A stretch of DNA of 64,000 nucleotides from Paenibacillus durus (GCF_000756615.1 NZ_CP009288.1:1178001-1242000); one strand, 5' to 3'. Counted from the first letter of the stretch, positions 34,465-44,618 are shown. Notes: generated from the letters alone by a model not told the origin. Program-made: numbers and translations.

Positions 34465-34578
34465 GGAGCTGTCCTTTCCAGGCGAACGGTGCGCGCTCGA
34501 ACATGGTTCGTAAAGGCTGACGGACCCCGCCCGTCCCTGCCTGCCCAGCGTTCCTAAAGTTGAAGTTTACAGGGTTTA

Positions 34579-34607
34579 ATTATATCATAATGGCATGCTA
34601 TTGACAG
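34579..34607 (-). promoter_or_regulatory. Sigma-A-like promoter for the 50-residue peptide / zinc-ribbon pair
   Basis: On the minus strand CTGTCA (34607-34602), a 17-base spacer and TATAAT (34584-34579) form a promoter with a consensus -10, about 115 bases upstream of the 50-residue peptide gene. No clear promoter for the plus-strand vWA gene was found in the same gap. Confidence 0.55.
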
Positions 34608-34668
34608 AATTTAGCTGTCTTGAACCAGCCTTGATGCCGTCTATCAAAACATAAGAGGAGTAATAATC

Positions 34669-36501
34669 ATGCTTCGTAACGATGTCCGAAATAGAAGGTT
34701 ATTGTCTTTGTTCGCGCGGCTTTTTTCAATGATGCTGCTGGCGTTCTGTATCGCGGCCGGCCCGATGGCGGCGTTCCCGGCCTATGCGGCCCAGTCTGCC
34801 CCGCCGGGAGCCTCGTCGCAAATTGACGCCGTGCTGGTGCTCGATGTCAGCAACTCCATGAAGACGAGCGATAAGGACAACATCGCCGGCGAGGCGATGA
34901 AGATGTTCATAGATATGCTGTCCGCGAAGGGGGACAAGGTCGGTGTCGTCGCCTACACCGACAAGGTGCAGCGCGAGAAGGCGCTCCTGACGATTAACTC
35001 TCCTTCGAATAAGCAGGATTTGAAGGATTTTATCGTCGGACTGGATAGGGGCTCCTACACGGATATCGCCGTCGGGGTAGATGAGGCGGTCAAGGTTCTT
35101 GAGAATGGCAGCGATCCTTCTCACGAGCCGATGATCGTGCTGCTCGCCGACGGCAACAATGATCTGAACGAAGCGACCGGCCGGACGCAGAGCGAGTCGG
35201 ACCAGGAGCTGGCCGCGGCGGTGGAGACCGCCAAGAAGAAAGGTTATCCGATTTACACGATCGGCCTGAATGCGGACGGCAAGCTTAACAAAGCAAGTCT
35301 TGCCAAGCTGTCCGACCAGACGGGCGGCAAAGCGTTCGCGACGAATACCGCAGACGATCTGCCCGAGATTTTGAGCGAGATTTTTGCCGACCATCTGAAG
35401 CTTAAAGTGGTGCCGGTACAGTCGATAACGGCCAGCGGCGAGTACCAAGAGGTAACGGTGACCGTCCCGAACGCCAGCGTCCTGGAAGCCAACATTTCCA
35501 TCATATCGTCGAAGCCGGTAACAGCGAAGCTGACCGACCCTTCAGGGGCAAGCGTGGCGATTCCTTCAAATAATGTGCTGCTGTCCAAGTCATCGACGTA
35601 CAGTCTGCTGAAGCTGCTGTCTCCGAAGGAAGGGGACTGGAAGCTTCAGGTCAAAGGCGTTCCGAAGGATAAAATCGACATCAATCTGATTTTCAACTAT
35701 GATCTTGAGCTTAAAATGGAGGCTTTGCCGTCCAAGACCTACAAGAAAGGCGATACTGTAGGCATCTCCGCCCATTTGTTCAGCAATGGTACGCAGGTGA
35801 GTGAAGCGGAGCTGTACGGCAACATGAGGGCGGTGCTGCTGGCGACCGATCTGGATACCGGTAAGACGGAAGAGCTTCCGCTGGACAATTCGGGCGGCGA
35901 GTTCAAAGGGAGCTTCGAAGTTAAAGACAGCCACAATTACGAATTGAAGGTCCGGGCGGAAGAGAGCAGCTTCTACCGCGAGAGCCAAGCTGTGCAGGTA
36001 AATGCGGGCGGAGCGGCCACCCAGGCGCCTGTTACCGCAGGTACGGCCGGAAGCGGCAGCGAGCAGCAGGACGGCGGCAGGTCGTGGACCCTGATTCTGA
36101 TTATTGCCGGAATCCTGCTGGTTCTGGCAGCGGCCGCCGTAATCTGGATGCTGTGGAAGAAAGCAAACCGAGGCTTTGTCGGCCAACTGGTCATTGAGGT
36201 GCTTGACGGAAACACCGGCGAGAAGACGTATCCGCAGTACAAGAAGCTGACGGGCTTCCGGGGCAAATTCAATTTGCACCAGCTGCTTCAGCTTGCTCCG
36301 GAACTTAGGGAAAGCGAGAAGCTGGTCTTCACGCCGGGGAACCACGACCGGCTGCAGCTTCACGGCGGCGACGGGATCGCGGTCGAGAAATCGGGCCGGG
36401 CGGTCGACGCCTCCCGTGGGCTGGAGCTGAAAAGCGGGGACCGCATTTCGGTTCCGCTGGGCAGCGTGGACAAGACGATTATGCTGGAATATTTGGTATA
36501 A
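34669..36501 (+). CDS. vWA-domain membrane protein (first gene of GTPase/tubulin-like cluster)
   Basis: A 610-residue protein with a signal peptide (about 1-41, ending near AYAAQ). The von Willebrand A domain (about 50-245) has an intact MIDAS: DVSNSMKTS (DxSxS), T in 'GSYTDIAVG' and D in 'LLADGNND'. Two beta-sandwich-like regions follow (about 250-455). One membrane span (about 475-497, TLILIIAGILLVLAAAAVIW) is followed by a C-terminal cytoplasmic beta domain of about 110 residues ('GFVGQLVIEVLDGNTGEK') that looks FHA- or ubiquitin-like in strand pattern. So the vWA part is outside and a signalling tail inside. GAGGAG is 8 bases before ATG. It opens a run of seven plus-strand genes. Confidence 0.85.
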   Translation: MLRNDVRNRRLLSLFARLFSMMLLAFCIAAGPMAAFPAYAAQSAPPGASSQIDAVLVLDVSNSMKTSDKDNIAGEAMKMFIDMLSAKGDKVGVVAYTDKVQREKALLTINSPSNKQDLKDFIVGLDRGSYTDIAVGVDEAVKVLENGSDPSHEPMIVLLADGNNDLNEATGRTQSESDQELAAAVETAKKKGYPIYTIGLNADGKLNKASLAKLSDQTGGKAFATNTADDLPEILSEIFADHLKLKVVPVQSITASGEYQEVTVTVPNASVLEANISIISSKPVTAKLTDPSGASVAIPSNNVLLSKSSTYSLLKLLSPKEGDWKLQVKGVPKDKIDINLIFNYDLELKMEALPSKTYKKGDTVGISAHLFSNGTQVSEAELYGNMRAVLLATDLDTGKTEELPLDNSGGEFKGSFEVKDSHNYELKVRAEESSFYRESQAVQVNAGGAATQAPVTAGTAGSGSEQQDGGRSWTLILIIAGILLVLAAAAVIWMLWKKANRGFVGQLVIEVLDGNTGEKTYPQYKKLTGFRGKFNLHQLLQLAPELRESEKLVFTPGNHDRLQLHGGDGIAVEKSGRAVDASRGLELKSGDRISVPLGSVDKTIMLEYLV

Positions 36502-36578
36502 GGCGTATGCTTCCGAAGCGAGTTTTACTGAAGTAATGCGAGGAAGTATATCATCGTAAAACTTTTAGGGGGATAAAC

Positions 36579-39500
36579 ATGAAACCGGTCGTAAGAGAAC
36601 ATATTCAGCAGCTTGACGTATCGCTTGGCGGAGGAATCGTCAGCGACAAAATCAGAGTTGACACGATCGATAATCCGATCCTTATTATCGGTCTCGGAGG
36701 CACGGGCATCGACGCCCTGCTTCGCCTGAAATACCAGATCAACCGCCGGTTCAAGCTGCCGGAGGACCCGATTTCCAAGAAGAAGCGGGATAAGCCGGAC
36801 AACGTGGAGTTCCTCGCTTTCGAGACGAACGAGCAGGATCTCGGCAAGAAGTACAGAGGCATCGGCCTCGACCCGCAGAACGAGTTCGTGAGGCTGTCCA
36901 ACGCCGAAATCGGCGGACTGCTGCAGAACCGCAGCATCCTGGACCCCTACATTACGGAATGGCTGTCGCCCGAGCTCAGCATCACGGACGGCATGAACGG
37001 CGCCGCCGGCGTGCGGCAGGCGGGACGGCTGCTGCTGTTCACGAAGATCAACCAGGTCGTGGGCGCGATCGACAAGAAGATCAAGACCTTGTCGGTAGGC
37101 ACGAACAAGAAGCTGATGGTCTTCCTGTTAACGGGTCTGTCCGGCGGCACGGGCAGCGGCTCTTTTCTCGACATCGCCTATATCGTCCGGGGTATCATCG
37201 AGCGTGATTACGGCTCTGCCGGAATCGACCGCGTCAATACACTCGGGTATCTGTTCACACCGGACGTGAACCTGTCGAACAAGAGCCTCAGCGAGCATAC
37301 CCGCGAATACATCCGTAAGAACGGATACGCGGCGCTCAAGGAGCTTGACTATTGGATGAACGTGGACAGCCGGAGCGAGCGTTTCCGCCAGCAGTATGGC
37401 AATATTTTGACCGTCAATTCTCCGCTGCCTCCATTCAATCTGTGCCACCTCATTTCGGCGACGAACACGGAAGGCAAGCTGCTGGAGAATGCCTACGACT
37501 ACTGCATGAACGTGACAGCGGAGAACATTACGAACTTCATGGCGAGCGAGGAGAAGCAGTCGGGCGAGGAATTCGCCATCCATGACTATATCAGCAACAT
37601 CCGCACGAACATCGCGCAGATGCACAAGAGCTATCCGGCCAACTACGAGTACAACATTATCGGGGCTTCATCCGCCGTGCTGCCGATTGAGGAAATGACC
37701 ACGTACCTTGCTTACCGTCTGTTTGACAAAATGGATAAAATGTTCCACCAGGCTCCCGGCCAGGAGGATGTCGAAAAAATAGCCCGCAAGCTCGGCATCG
37801 ATCTGGAGAGCGTAATCAAGTCGTTCGAAGCCCGTGTGCCGGAGCCGCTGCCCGGCTATGAGAACAGTGAACGGCTGAGCCATTCCAATGTTATTAAGCA
37901 TCAGGTTGTCGATATGGACACCGAACTGGAGCAGAGCTTTCTATCGCGCGTAAGAGAAGAGTACATCAAGGTGAGAAAGCAGCTTCCCGGCGAAATCGTC
38001 GGACGGTTCGGGGAGGAGATGGAGCGGACGTTTCTGCATCCCGAGCAGGGGCCGTTCTATGTGTCTCGGCTGATTTTTACGGAAAAAGGCTTCTGCATCC
38101 TGAAGCTGATCCAGTCCTACATTGAAGCGCTGCGCGAGAATCTGCTGCGTCTGCCGCGTGATATCGAGACGGCCCGGGAGTCTGCGGAGGACAAACTGGG
38201 TGATGCGCGGAGCGCTTTTGTCTCGAAGGAAAAGAAGAAGAACGCCTATATCGACGCGAAGATCAATGAATACTGGCTGCATGCGGATACGGAGCGTACC
38301 GAGCGCATGATCGAGTTCTACGAGGATCTGTTCGAGCTGCTGAATGAGGAGAACAGCCGGATTTACGGCGTATTTACGGAGATTTTGAACGCGCTCAGCT
38401 CGATTTTTTCCAAGAACGGGGATATTCTCACAAGCGGCGAAGAACAGACCGACCACAAGGGCAACAAGACGTATTACTGGAATATCGTAAGCGTGCCGGA
38501 CATTTCGCAGACGATTTCGAAGATTATGGATCAAAAAGACGGCGACGACCTGATCCGCGACTTTTCCCGGGAAATGCTGCGTAATTCCAGCCGCTGGGTC
38601 AGAGAGCAGGAGATCGACATCGTCCGCTCCATTTCCGAGTTCCTCAGCGACAAGTTCGGGGATCTCATCACCCGGTCGATGGAGGATTTTCTAACGATGA
38701 AATACGGCAGCGAGGAGCCGCTTGACAAGCTTGTGGAACGAACGGTTGCCGGGAAGCTTGACGAGGAGGCCGTGCCGGTCTTCCATCTCAGCAACAGCTC
38801 GGGCAGCCTGCACTTCCCTTCATGGGGCTTCGTATCGGTGCCTGTGAAGGCGCCGGGCATCCTGAAGGGGATTCGCAATTACCAGAACAACGCGCTCGGC
38901 AAATCGCATTTTACGGTCAAGGAGAGCGAAGTCAAGAACCGGATATTCTGGCTGAATACGCGCAACGGCGTGCCGCTGTTCGTTTATACGCCGCTGCGGG
39001 TGTATGAAGAGAACTATGAGCGGACCATTCTCGACAAGGAAGGGATCGGACGCCATCTGGTGCAGACGGAGAAGAACAACTGGACGTATCTCCCGTCGCC
39101 GATTCCGGAGCAGTCCTGGGGCGACACCTACAGCAACGCACGGGTGCGGGAGCATAATGCCAGAGTGCGCGGAGAGTTCGCCAAGGCGCTGGAAGCTGGA
39201 GTTATTATTGAAAAAGGCCTGGACGAAAACACCAGCAACCGCTATTCGGTCGTGTTCACGAAGCCGTTCGACATTGATGCGTTGCTGCGGGGCTACGACC
39301 TTCAGCTTGATGCGTCCCGGCCGAATCTGGGTGAAGTGAAGAAGGCGGCCGGAGAACTGAGAAGGCTGCGTGAGAACGGGCTGGAGCGCGAAGGCGCGAA
39401 GGATATCTTCGGAAGCATCAGCCGGGAGCTGGCCCAGGAAAATCTGATCCGCTCGCCGCAGCTTGCAGCAAGAGTGCGCGAAGAGCTGGCGAAGTATGAG

Positions 39501-39968
39501 GCGATCTCAGCCAAAGCGGAAGAGCTGGATGCGGTGCTGCGCCAGTATCTGGACGAGGAGAAATGGCTGGACCAGTTCCTGGAGGCCCTCTACACCGATG
39601 TTATTGTGAAAAAAGGGGCACTGCTCGTCTACGACAAGGACGAGGAAGAGGAAGCTTGGGAGCCGTTCGCCAATCTGATGAAGGAACGCAGCTACGTGGA
39701 ATACGCGGTCTACAGCCGTTTCCGCTCGCTGGATGAGAAGAGCCGCAGCGTGCTGCTGCGCAAAACTGCGCGGCGTTCTGCGGAAATGACTGCGGCTGAA
39801 GATGTGTCCCCGCTGCTTAATAAGCTGGATAACCTGTATGAAGCCTTCCTGGAAGCGCGGGACAGCCTGGAATACGAGCGGGTGGAGCATGCCGATGGCG
39901 ACGAAATGTACGCTTTCTACAAGGGCATGACCGGAAAGCTCGGCAGCATCCGCAGAAAGCTGAAGTAA
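36579..39968 (+). CDS. Tubulin-like protein (Tubulin_2/PF13809 type)
   Basis: A 1129-residue cytoplasmic protein. 'ILIIGLGGTGIDALLRLK' (about 34-50) is the first nucleotide loop of the tubulin-like fold, and 'LLTGLSGGTGSGSFLD' (about 183-198) is the tubulin/FtsZ signature G-G-T-G-S-G that holds the GTP phosphates. The next several hundred residues contain long charged helices with coiled-coil character ('ETARESAEDKLGDARSAF'), and the C-terminal third is again helical. The family is known from gene clusters with vWA proteins and GTPases in bacteria; polymerisation has not been shown for this branch. AGGGGG lies upstream of ATG. It ends 4 bases before the 830-residue gene. Confidence 0.85.
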   Translation: MKPVVREHIQQLDVSLGGGIVSDKIRVDTIDNPILIIGLGGTGIDALLRLKYQINRRFKLPEDPISKKKRDKPDNVEFLAFETNEQDLGKKYRGIGLDPQNEFVRLSNAEIGGLLQNRSILDPYITEWLSPELSITDGMNGAAGVRQAGRLLLFTKINQVVGAIDKKIKTLSVGTNKKLMVFLLTGLSGGTGSGSFLDIAYIVRGIIERDYGSAGIDRVNTLGYLFTPDVNLSNKSLSEHTREYIRKNGYAALKELDYWMNVDSRSERFRQQYGNILTVNSPLPPFNLCHLISATNTEGKLLENAYDYCMNVTAENITNFMASEEKQSGEEFAIHDYISNIRTNIAQMHKSYPANYEYNIIGASSAVLPIEEMTTYLAYRLFDKMDKMFHQAPGQEDVEKIARKLGIDLESVIKSFEARVPEPLPGYENSERLSHSNVIKHQVVDMDTELEQSFLSRVREEYIKVRKQLPGEIVGRFGEEMERTFLHPEQGPFYVSRLIFTEKGFCILKLIQSYIEALRENLLRLPRDIETARESAEDKLGDARSAFVSKEKKKNAYIDAKINEYWLHADTERTERMIEFYEDLFELLNEENSRIYGVFTEILNALSSIFSKNGDILTSGEEQTDHKGNKTYYWNIVSVPDISQTISKIMDQKDGDDLIRDFSREMLRNSSRWVREQEIDIVRSISEFLSDKFGDLITRSMEDFLTMKYGSEEPLDKLVERTVAGKLDEEAVPVFHLSNSSGSLHFPSWGFVSVPVKAPGILKGIRNYQNNALGKSHFTVKESEVKNRIFWLNTRNGVPLFVYTPLRVYEENYERTILDKEGIGRHLVQTEKNNWTYLPSPIPEQSWGDTYSNARVREHNARVRGEFAKALEAGVIIEKGLDENTSNRYSVVFTKPFDIDALLRGYDLQLDASRPNLGEVKKAAGELRRLRENGLEREGAKDIFGSISRELAQENLIRSPQLAARVREELAKYEAISAKAEELDAVLRQYLDEEKWLDQFLEALYTDVIVKKGALLVYDKDEEEEAWEPFANLMKERSYVEYAVYSRFRSLDEKSRSVLLRKTARRSAEMTAAEDVSPLLNKLDNLYEAFLEARDSLEYERVEHADGDEMYAFYKGMTGKLGSIRRKLK

Positions 39969-39972
39969 GCCT

Positions 39973-42465
39973 ATGATCAGATCGCTGGCAATGCGTTATG
40001 CGGCGGAATACGCCGCCCGGGAAGACCGGCTGCAGGATCAGGGGGACAAGCGCAGCAGCATTCATTACCCTGCTCTGTTTCTGTTCGTAGGAGAGAAGAC
40101 GGCTCCCGTAGTCCGGCCCATACTGGACAGCTGCCGCCGCAAATGGGATAACGCCGGCGGCGTACTGGCGGTGCATGCCGTTCCCGAGGGCTGGAAGCCG
40201 GAAGAATCAGGCGGACAGCAGGATGAAGCCTTATCCGCCGCAGCCCGGAAGGCTGCATACGGAGGAACGGCTCCCGGCGTATACGACGACTGGAGCGGGG
40301 TTCCGGCGTCCGCACGGACAGACTGGCCTGCAGGCCTATTGAGAACGATGATTCTTCCCCAGTCTGAAGGCCGCGATCCCCGCACCGTCCGCCGGGAGCT
40401 ATACCAGGAATTTCACGGAGAGCAGCGCTATCTGGCGGAGATGAACACCGCGCTGCGGCGCTTGACGGGTGTCATAGCGGATTACGGCCGTCTGTATTCC
40501 TCCTTCGATGTCATTCATCTCTCCATTATTACGCGGGTCGATGACCCGCTTAATGTGCTGCTGCCGGAAATCACGCTGCTGACCCGCGCCGTGCTCGGCC
40601 AGTCGTTCAAATCGGTGCAAACCGACCTGTTCGCCCTGATCAGCGAACGGGACCAGGCCGAGAGCTTCGGGCTTTCCAGCTCGGCGGGAATGGCTTTCCT
40701 GCGCGAGCTGGAGGGAATGCAGTCTCCGGATTATGCATACACTGCTCCGCTGCTAGTCACGGAAGACGGGCTGTCCATTCCGGTCAGCCACGGCCCTTCG
40801 CCATTGTTCGACCTTGTCTACGTCCTGTCGGACAAGAATGAGCGCGGCACATCCCCGGCAGGCGGAATGGAAGACAATTACGAAATCATTTCCCACATCA
40901 GTCTGCTGAAGAATGTGATGCGGCCCTCCGGCGGCTTCGGCCCGGAACAGGCCGGCTACAACAACATGGCGTTCAAGAGCGGAATCAGGGGCAGCACGGG
41001 CCGGCAGGGGTACGCATCTGCCGGCTTCTCCGGCGTCAAACGGCCGAACCGGCAGATTGCGCTGGCGGTGCTGTACCATACGTTCCGGCGGATCAGGGAG
41101 GAGATGTCCCGCGAGAGCCGGCTCAGCCCGCGTGAACGGCTGGAGCTGCTGGGCTTAAGCCCTGACAGTCTGCGGGAACGGGTTCGGCGGCTGCTCCCGG
41201 ATAAAGAAGGAATTCTTGAAATGACGGGCCTGATGAGCCATGGACGCCCATCCTACCATGAGCTTAAAAGACTGTCTCTTCGCGAAGCGGAAGAGCTGAT
41301 CTTCGGCGGCGGCGGCGAGGCTTACTTCCACAGCAATTTCGCCTCGCCCGCGGCTAAGCGGCTGGAATCCGCCGATCCCCTGCGGGAATGGGCGCCGCTG
41401 CTTGCCGCGCCTCATGGGGCAAATCCGGCAATCACATTCTTCCAGTTGGCGGAATGGACCGCCGACAGGGACGATACCGGCAGCGTGCTGCACGGGCTTC
41501 GCCAGCATATGGCCGGCCTCCGAGCGGCGATTGCCTCATCACGGGAAGAACTGGAGCTGCTGTACGGAGACAGTGTGGACCGCTTGCCTTTTCAACGGGT
41601 GCCGCTGATGGATAAGCGGACGGTCCGAAACTTCATCCATTATCTATTCGCTGAAGGCTATGGCGCAAAGTATGAGCTGCTGCTGCTGGAGAGCGAGCTT
41701 GCGCTGTGTACCCGCCTTGAATCCGGGCTGGAGTCGCTTCATTCGGCAAGCGTCCAGCGGGTGAAGACGATGGAGCGGCTAGAGGAGGAGCTGAAGGCGG
41801 CGGCGCTGGACAGCATCGGCCGGGCTGAAAGCGATATTGGCCGGAACATTATGGAGTATTACCGCGTCGTAACGGATGAAGTCATCGACGAGATCGAGGC
41901 CCGGCGCGGTCCCGGCGCTCTAATGAGCGAGCGGTATATGGGAAGCCTGCCGGACCTGCTGGACCAGGGCATTGTTACAGTGCTGGAACGGCTGATCGAG
42001 GTATGCGGCCGGGAAATTCTGACGGCGGCGCCTTTTGCGCTTTCCTTCGAGGAAGAACTGCTGCGGCGGGCAAATGTCGCGGCGGCGTATGACAACCGGG
42101 AGGTATTATCGAAAGAGGAGCTGTTCCGGCGCCTGTACCGCTCGCTGGAAGAGGAGGCGGCCATCCATGTCCGACTCTTCGAGTACACCCAGGAGCACCG
42201 GCATGAGGAAAAATATTTCTTCGGCGACAGCGGCTCGGAATTTTTGCGCTATGCGCTTTCCGCAGACGAGAAGACGCGCATCTACCGGCTGGGCTATGTG
42301 CATGAGCTGCGGCGCAGCGGCGTGGAGAAGCTGAACCTGATGGGCGGGTTCCATCTGGAGGACCTGTTATACTACCGCAACGGCCGGATCTATTATGAGA
42401 CTTATTTAAAGAACGGCTATGAACTGCACGGCGTGGACGAAGAATCGCTTCCCGCTCTGCGCTAG
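39973..42465 (+). CDS. Large cytoplasmic partner of the tubulin-like protein, 830 residues
   Basis: No family is firmly recognised. It is soluble. 'PALFLFVGEKTAPVVRPILD' early on and 'VIHLSIITRVDDPLNVLLPEITLLTR' followed by 'FDLVYVLSDKNERG' resemble strand-helix elements of the tubulin-like neighbours. A diverged tubulin-like fold without the GGTGSG loop is therefore possible, but this is inference. The second half is helical, with coiled-coil segments around residues 560-660 ('LEEELKAAALDSIGRAESDI'). The ribosome site is weak and the gap to the previous stop is 4 bases, so it probably depends on translational coupling. It lies second in a block conserved in layout: tubulin-like, partner, vWA. 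Confidence 0.65.
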   Translation: MIRSLAMRYAAEYAAREDRLQDQGDKRSSIHYPALFLFVGEKTAPVVRPILDSCRRKWDNAGGVLAVHAVPEGWKPEESGGQQDEALSAAARKAAYGGTAPGVYDDWSGVPASARTDWPAGLLRTMILPQSEGRDPRTVRRELYQEFHGEQRYLAEMNTALRRLTGVIADYGRLYSSFDVIHLSIITRVDDPLNVLLPEITLLTRAVLGQSFKSVQTDLFALISERDQAESFGLSSSAGMAFLRELEGMQSPDYAYTAPLLVTEDGLSIPVSHGPSPLFDLVYVLSDKNERGTSPAGGMEDNYEIISHISLLKNVMRPSGGFGPEQAGYNNMAFKSGIRGSTGRQGYASAGFSGVKRPNRQIALAVLYHTFRRIREEMSRESRLSPRERLELLGLSPDSLRERVRRLLPDKEGILEMTGLMSHGRPSYHELKRLSLREAEELIFGGGGEAYFHSNFASPAAKRLESADPLREWAPLLAAPHGANPAITFFQLAEWTADRDDTGSVLHGLRQHMAGLRAAIASSREELELLYGDSVDRLPFQRVPLMDKRTVRNFIHYLFAEGYGAKYELLLLESELALCTRLESGLESLHSASVQRVKTMERLEEELKAAALDSIGRAESDIGRNIMEYYRVVTDEVIDEIEARRGPGALMSERYMGSLPDLLDQGIVTVLERLIEVCGREILTAAPFALSFEEELLRRANVAAAYDNREVLSKEELFRRLYRSLEEEAAIHVRLFEYTQEHRHEEKYFFGDSGSEFLRYALSADEKTRIYRLGYVHELRRSGVEKLNLMGGFHLEDLLYYRNGRIYYETYLKNGYELHGVDEESLPALR

Positions 42466-42518
42466 GGGCGGATAGTTTTGGATCAGGGACCCGTATTACC
42501 CGAAAGGATGATGAATCA

Positions 42519-43793
42519 ATGCAGCGAAAATTAAATCTGCTACTCCTCTTGTTCAGTCTGATTGGCGGAGCGGTCGCCTTTTGTTTAGGCGAGCTTCTGC
42601 TGGGCCGTCTGCTCGGAGAATGGCCTTCCATTCTGGTCATCGGCCTTTATTTTGCCATAGTGGCGCTTGGCATGGGGCTCGGCAGTCTGCTGGCGGAGAT
42701 AATTTCGCCCAGACTGAACGGCTGGTCGTGGCGCCAGCGCTACCTTGGCTTATCGTGGAAGCTGCTCCCGCTGGCCGTTGTTATCCTGCTGGGCGTGGGG
42801 ATATTGATGGAGTTCGTATATGAACTTAATTTCGGCAGCCTGAAGCCGGTCAAGGATATCGTGATGGTCATTGACGATTCCGGCAGCATGGAGCAGAGCG
42901 ATCCCGGCAACAGCCGCTACTCGGCAGCCCGGGACCTCGTGATGCGGATGGATGGGGATAACAAGGTCGCCGTACTGACGTTCAGCGATGAGGCGACGGT
43001 CGTTCAGCCTCTGACTTCACTTGCGAAGGCGGGGAACCGGGAGCAGGTGACGTCAGCGATTAACACTCTGCGGACGACCCAGGGCGGAACGAATCTCAGC
43101 GGCGCGCTGTCGGAGGCGCTGAATGTCATTAACGGCGACAGTGCCGCCGGCCGTGGAGCGATGGTTATTCTGTTGTCGGACGGAGTGAGCCGGCTTGATG
43201 CCAGTGCGGAGCTTCAGGCGTATGTGGACCGCGGTATCGCGGTCAACACGATCGGACTCAGCCTGAGCGATCCTTCTGGTCCTGCCCTGCTGAAGTCAAT
43301 CGCCGCTACAACCGGCGGACAATATTATGATGTGACCGACGCGAACCGGCTGGCCGACATCTTCCGCCAGATTTACGACCGGCTCGGCGACCGGACGCTG
43401 GTTACGGAGCGGACGGACAACACACAGCACAGCCCTTACTACGGGGCCCTGCGTATTCTGTCGCTTGTATTGATCGGCGCCGCGCTCGGGCTCGGGCTCG
43501 GCATCGTCTTCGACAACCGTCACCTGGCCAAGAGTTTCGGCCTGGGAGGCATCGTGTCCGGTTTCCTGGCCGGCCTCACGCTGGAATACGGCCTGAGCAG
43601 CCATGGCTTCCTGAATGCGATGGTACGGCTGCTTGCCGTGCTGCTTCTGACGGGCGTAATCGCGCTGTTTACCGCAATCATTCCGGTGGGAGAAGGGCGA
43701 CTGACCCGGAGGGGACGCGGAGAAACGCAGCCGTCCCCGCGGCCGTCGGAGGGCTTTCCTACACGCGGTAAGCGGAGCAGCAAAGGCTTCTAA
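42519..43793 (+). CDS. Polytopic vWA-domain membrane protein
   Basis: A 424-residue protein. Three N-terminal spans (about 5-25, 37-58, 83-103) are followed by a vWA domain (about 112-300) with complete MIDAS: DDSGSMEQSD (DxSxS), T in 'QGGTNLSGAL', D in 'LLSDGVSR'. Three further spans (about 310-400) and a basic tail (RRGRGETQ, GKRSSKGF) end the chain. It lacks a cleavable signal peptide. Compared with the vWA protein at 34669 the domain is flanked by membrane spans on both sides, so the two vWA proteins may bind each other or a shared ligand. AAAGGA lies 10 bases before ATG. Position between the tubulin-like pair and the GTPase supports a joint complex. Confidence 0.85.
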   Translation: MQRKLNLLLLLFSLIGGAVAFCLGELLLGRLLGEWPSILVIGLYFAIVALGMGLGSLLAEIISPRLNGWSWRQRYLGLSWKLLPLAVVILLGVGILMEFVYELNFGSLKPVKDIVMVIDDSGSMEQSDPGNSRYSAARDLVMRMDGDNKVAVLTFSDEATVVQPLTSLAKAGNREQVTSAINTLRTTQGGTNLSGALSEALNVINGDSAAGRGAMVILLSDGVSRLDASAELQAYVDRGIAVNTIGLSLSDPSGPALLKSIAATTGGQYYDVTDANRLADIFRQIYDRLGDRTLVTERTDNTQHSPYYGALRILSLVLIGAALGLGLGIVFDNRHLAKSFGLGGIVSGFLAGLTLEYGLSSHGFLNAMVRLLAVLLLTGVIALFTAIIPVGEGRLTRRGRGETQPSPRPSEGFPTRGKRSSKGF

Positions 43794-43832
43794 CAGCAAG
43801 ATAAAGATCACTAGGAAAGGGGCTGTGCGGCG

Positions 43833-44471
43833 ATGAGGTACATCGAGCATTCACCGGACTTGCTGGCGATCACGGATATAACCTCGCGTGTGGAGGACCG
43901 GACCTGTACGCTCAGATGGCGCTGGCCGGACGGTCTGCAGGCCGTCTATATCCACAAAGGCCCCGGCGGCGGAGATCAACCCGAAGAGGAAAGCCCTCCT
44001 GGCGGATTGAAGCTGTATACGCGTGAAGAATACAAGGCGGGCGGCGGTTATCATGACCGTCTGGAAGAAATCGGTCTGGTCGTCTATACCGTGTTTGCCC
44101 GGGTTACGGAGAATGGGGAGACACTGCTGGTCCGCCAGAGGGACGGCGCGAACCGTACGACCGTCAGCGCGGGCAAGGCCCGGATCTATTACGCGATTGA
44201 CCGCAAGCGGGGCTTGTTCCGCAAGGAACAGACCGTACATATGACCGTTACGGCGGAAGTTCCGGTCGGCAGGGAGGTCCTGTGCTATGTCAAAAAGCGC
44301 GGCGGTTATCCGGCGGATAAAGAGGACGGCATCCTCTTTCCCTTTGTCCAGGATTTCGCGCCCGGCCGCAACGCTCTTCCGCCGATTGAGATCGGAAAGG
44401 ATGATCACATCCGTATCTTTTTTACCGACGGGCCGAAGTATGGCCGCTACTATGAGCTAGTGCCGGAATGA
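43833..44471 (+). CDS. Beta-rich cytoplasmic protein of the vWA/GTPase cluster, 212 residues
   Basis: No named family is recognised. The alternating pattern ('RTCTLRWRWPDGLQAVYIHK', 'GLVVYTVFARVTENGETLLV', 'ARIYYAIDRK', 'VHMTVTAEVPVGREVLCYV') predicts two beta-sandwich or fibronectin-like units, with no signal peptide. GGAAAGG is upstream of ATG 43833. It is followed by a terminator-like hairpin, so it may close the first transcription unit of the cluster. A role as ligand or adaptor of the vWA proteins is a guess from context. Confidence 0.65.
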   Translation: MRYIEHSPDLLAITDITSRVEDRTCTLRWRWPDGLQAVYIHKGPGGGDQPEEESPPGGLKLYTREEYKAGGGYHDRLEEIGLVVYTVFARVTENGETLLVRQRDGANRTTVSAGKARIYYAIDRKRGLFRKEQTVHMTVTAEVPVGREVLCYVKKRGGYPADKEDGILFPFVQDFAPGRNALPPIEIGKDDHIRIFFTDGPKYGRYYELVPE

Positions 44472-44495
44472 TTTATGAACTTATGACTTTTCGGG

Positions 44496-44552
44496 GCCCG
44501 CAAAGCACCTGAGTAAGCTTCGAGGCCAAGGCTGCACTTTGCGGGGCTGTTT
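44496..44552 (+). terminator. Terminator-like hairpin inside the vWA/GTPase cluster
   Basis: GCCCGCAAAG (44496-44505) pairs with CTTTGCGGGGC (44537-44547), followed by TGTTTTG. It separates the 212-residue gene from the GTPase gene, and would either end or attenuate transcription there. Confidence 0.7.
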
Positions 44553-44582
44553 TGAAATATAACGTACCTGCGTTTTGAAAAG

Positions 44583-44604
44583 ACGCCGTCAGGCGTTTCT
44601 TCTT
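44583..44604 (+). promoter_or_regulatory. Leader element: short hairpin plus TTCTTCTT (copy 2)
   Basis: ACGCC (44583-44587) and GGCGT (44592-44596) form a perfect 5-bp stem with a 4-base loop, directly followed by TTCTTCTT (44597-44604) and then AGGAGGGAG, the ribosome site of the GTPase gene. Confidence 0.55.
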
Positions 44605-44618
44605 AGGAGGGAGAACAT

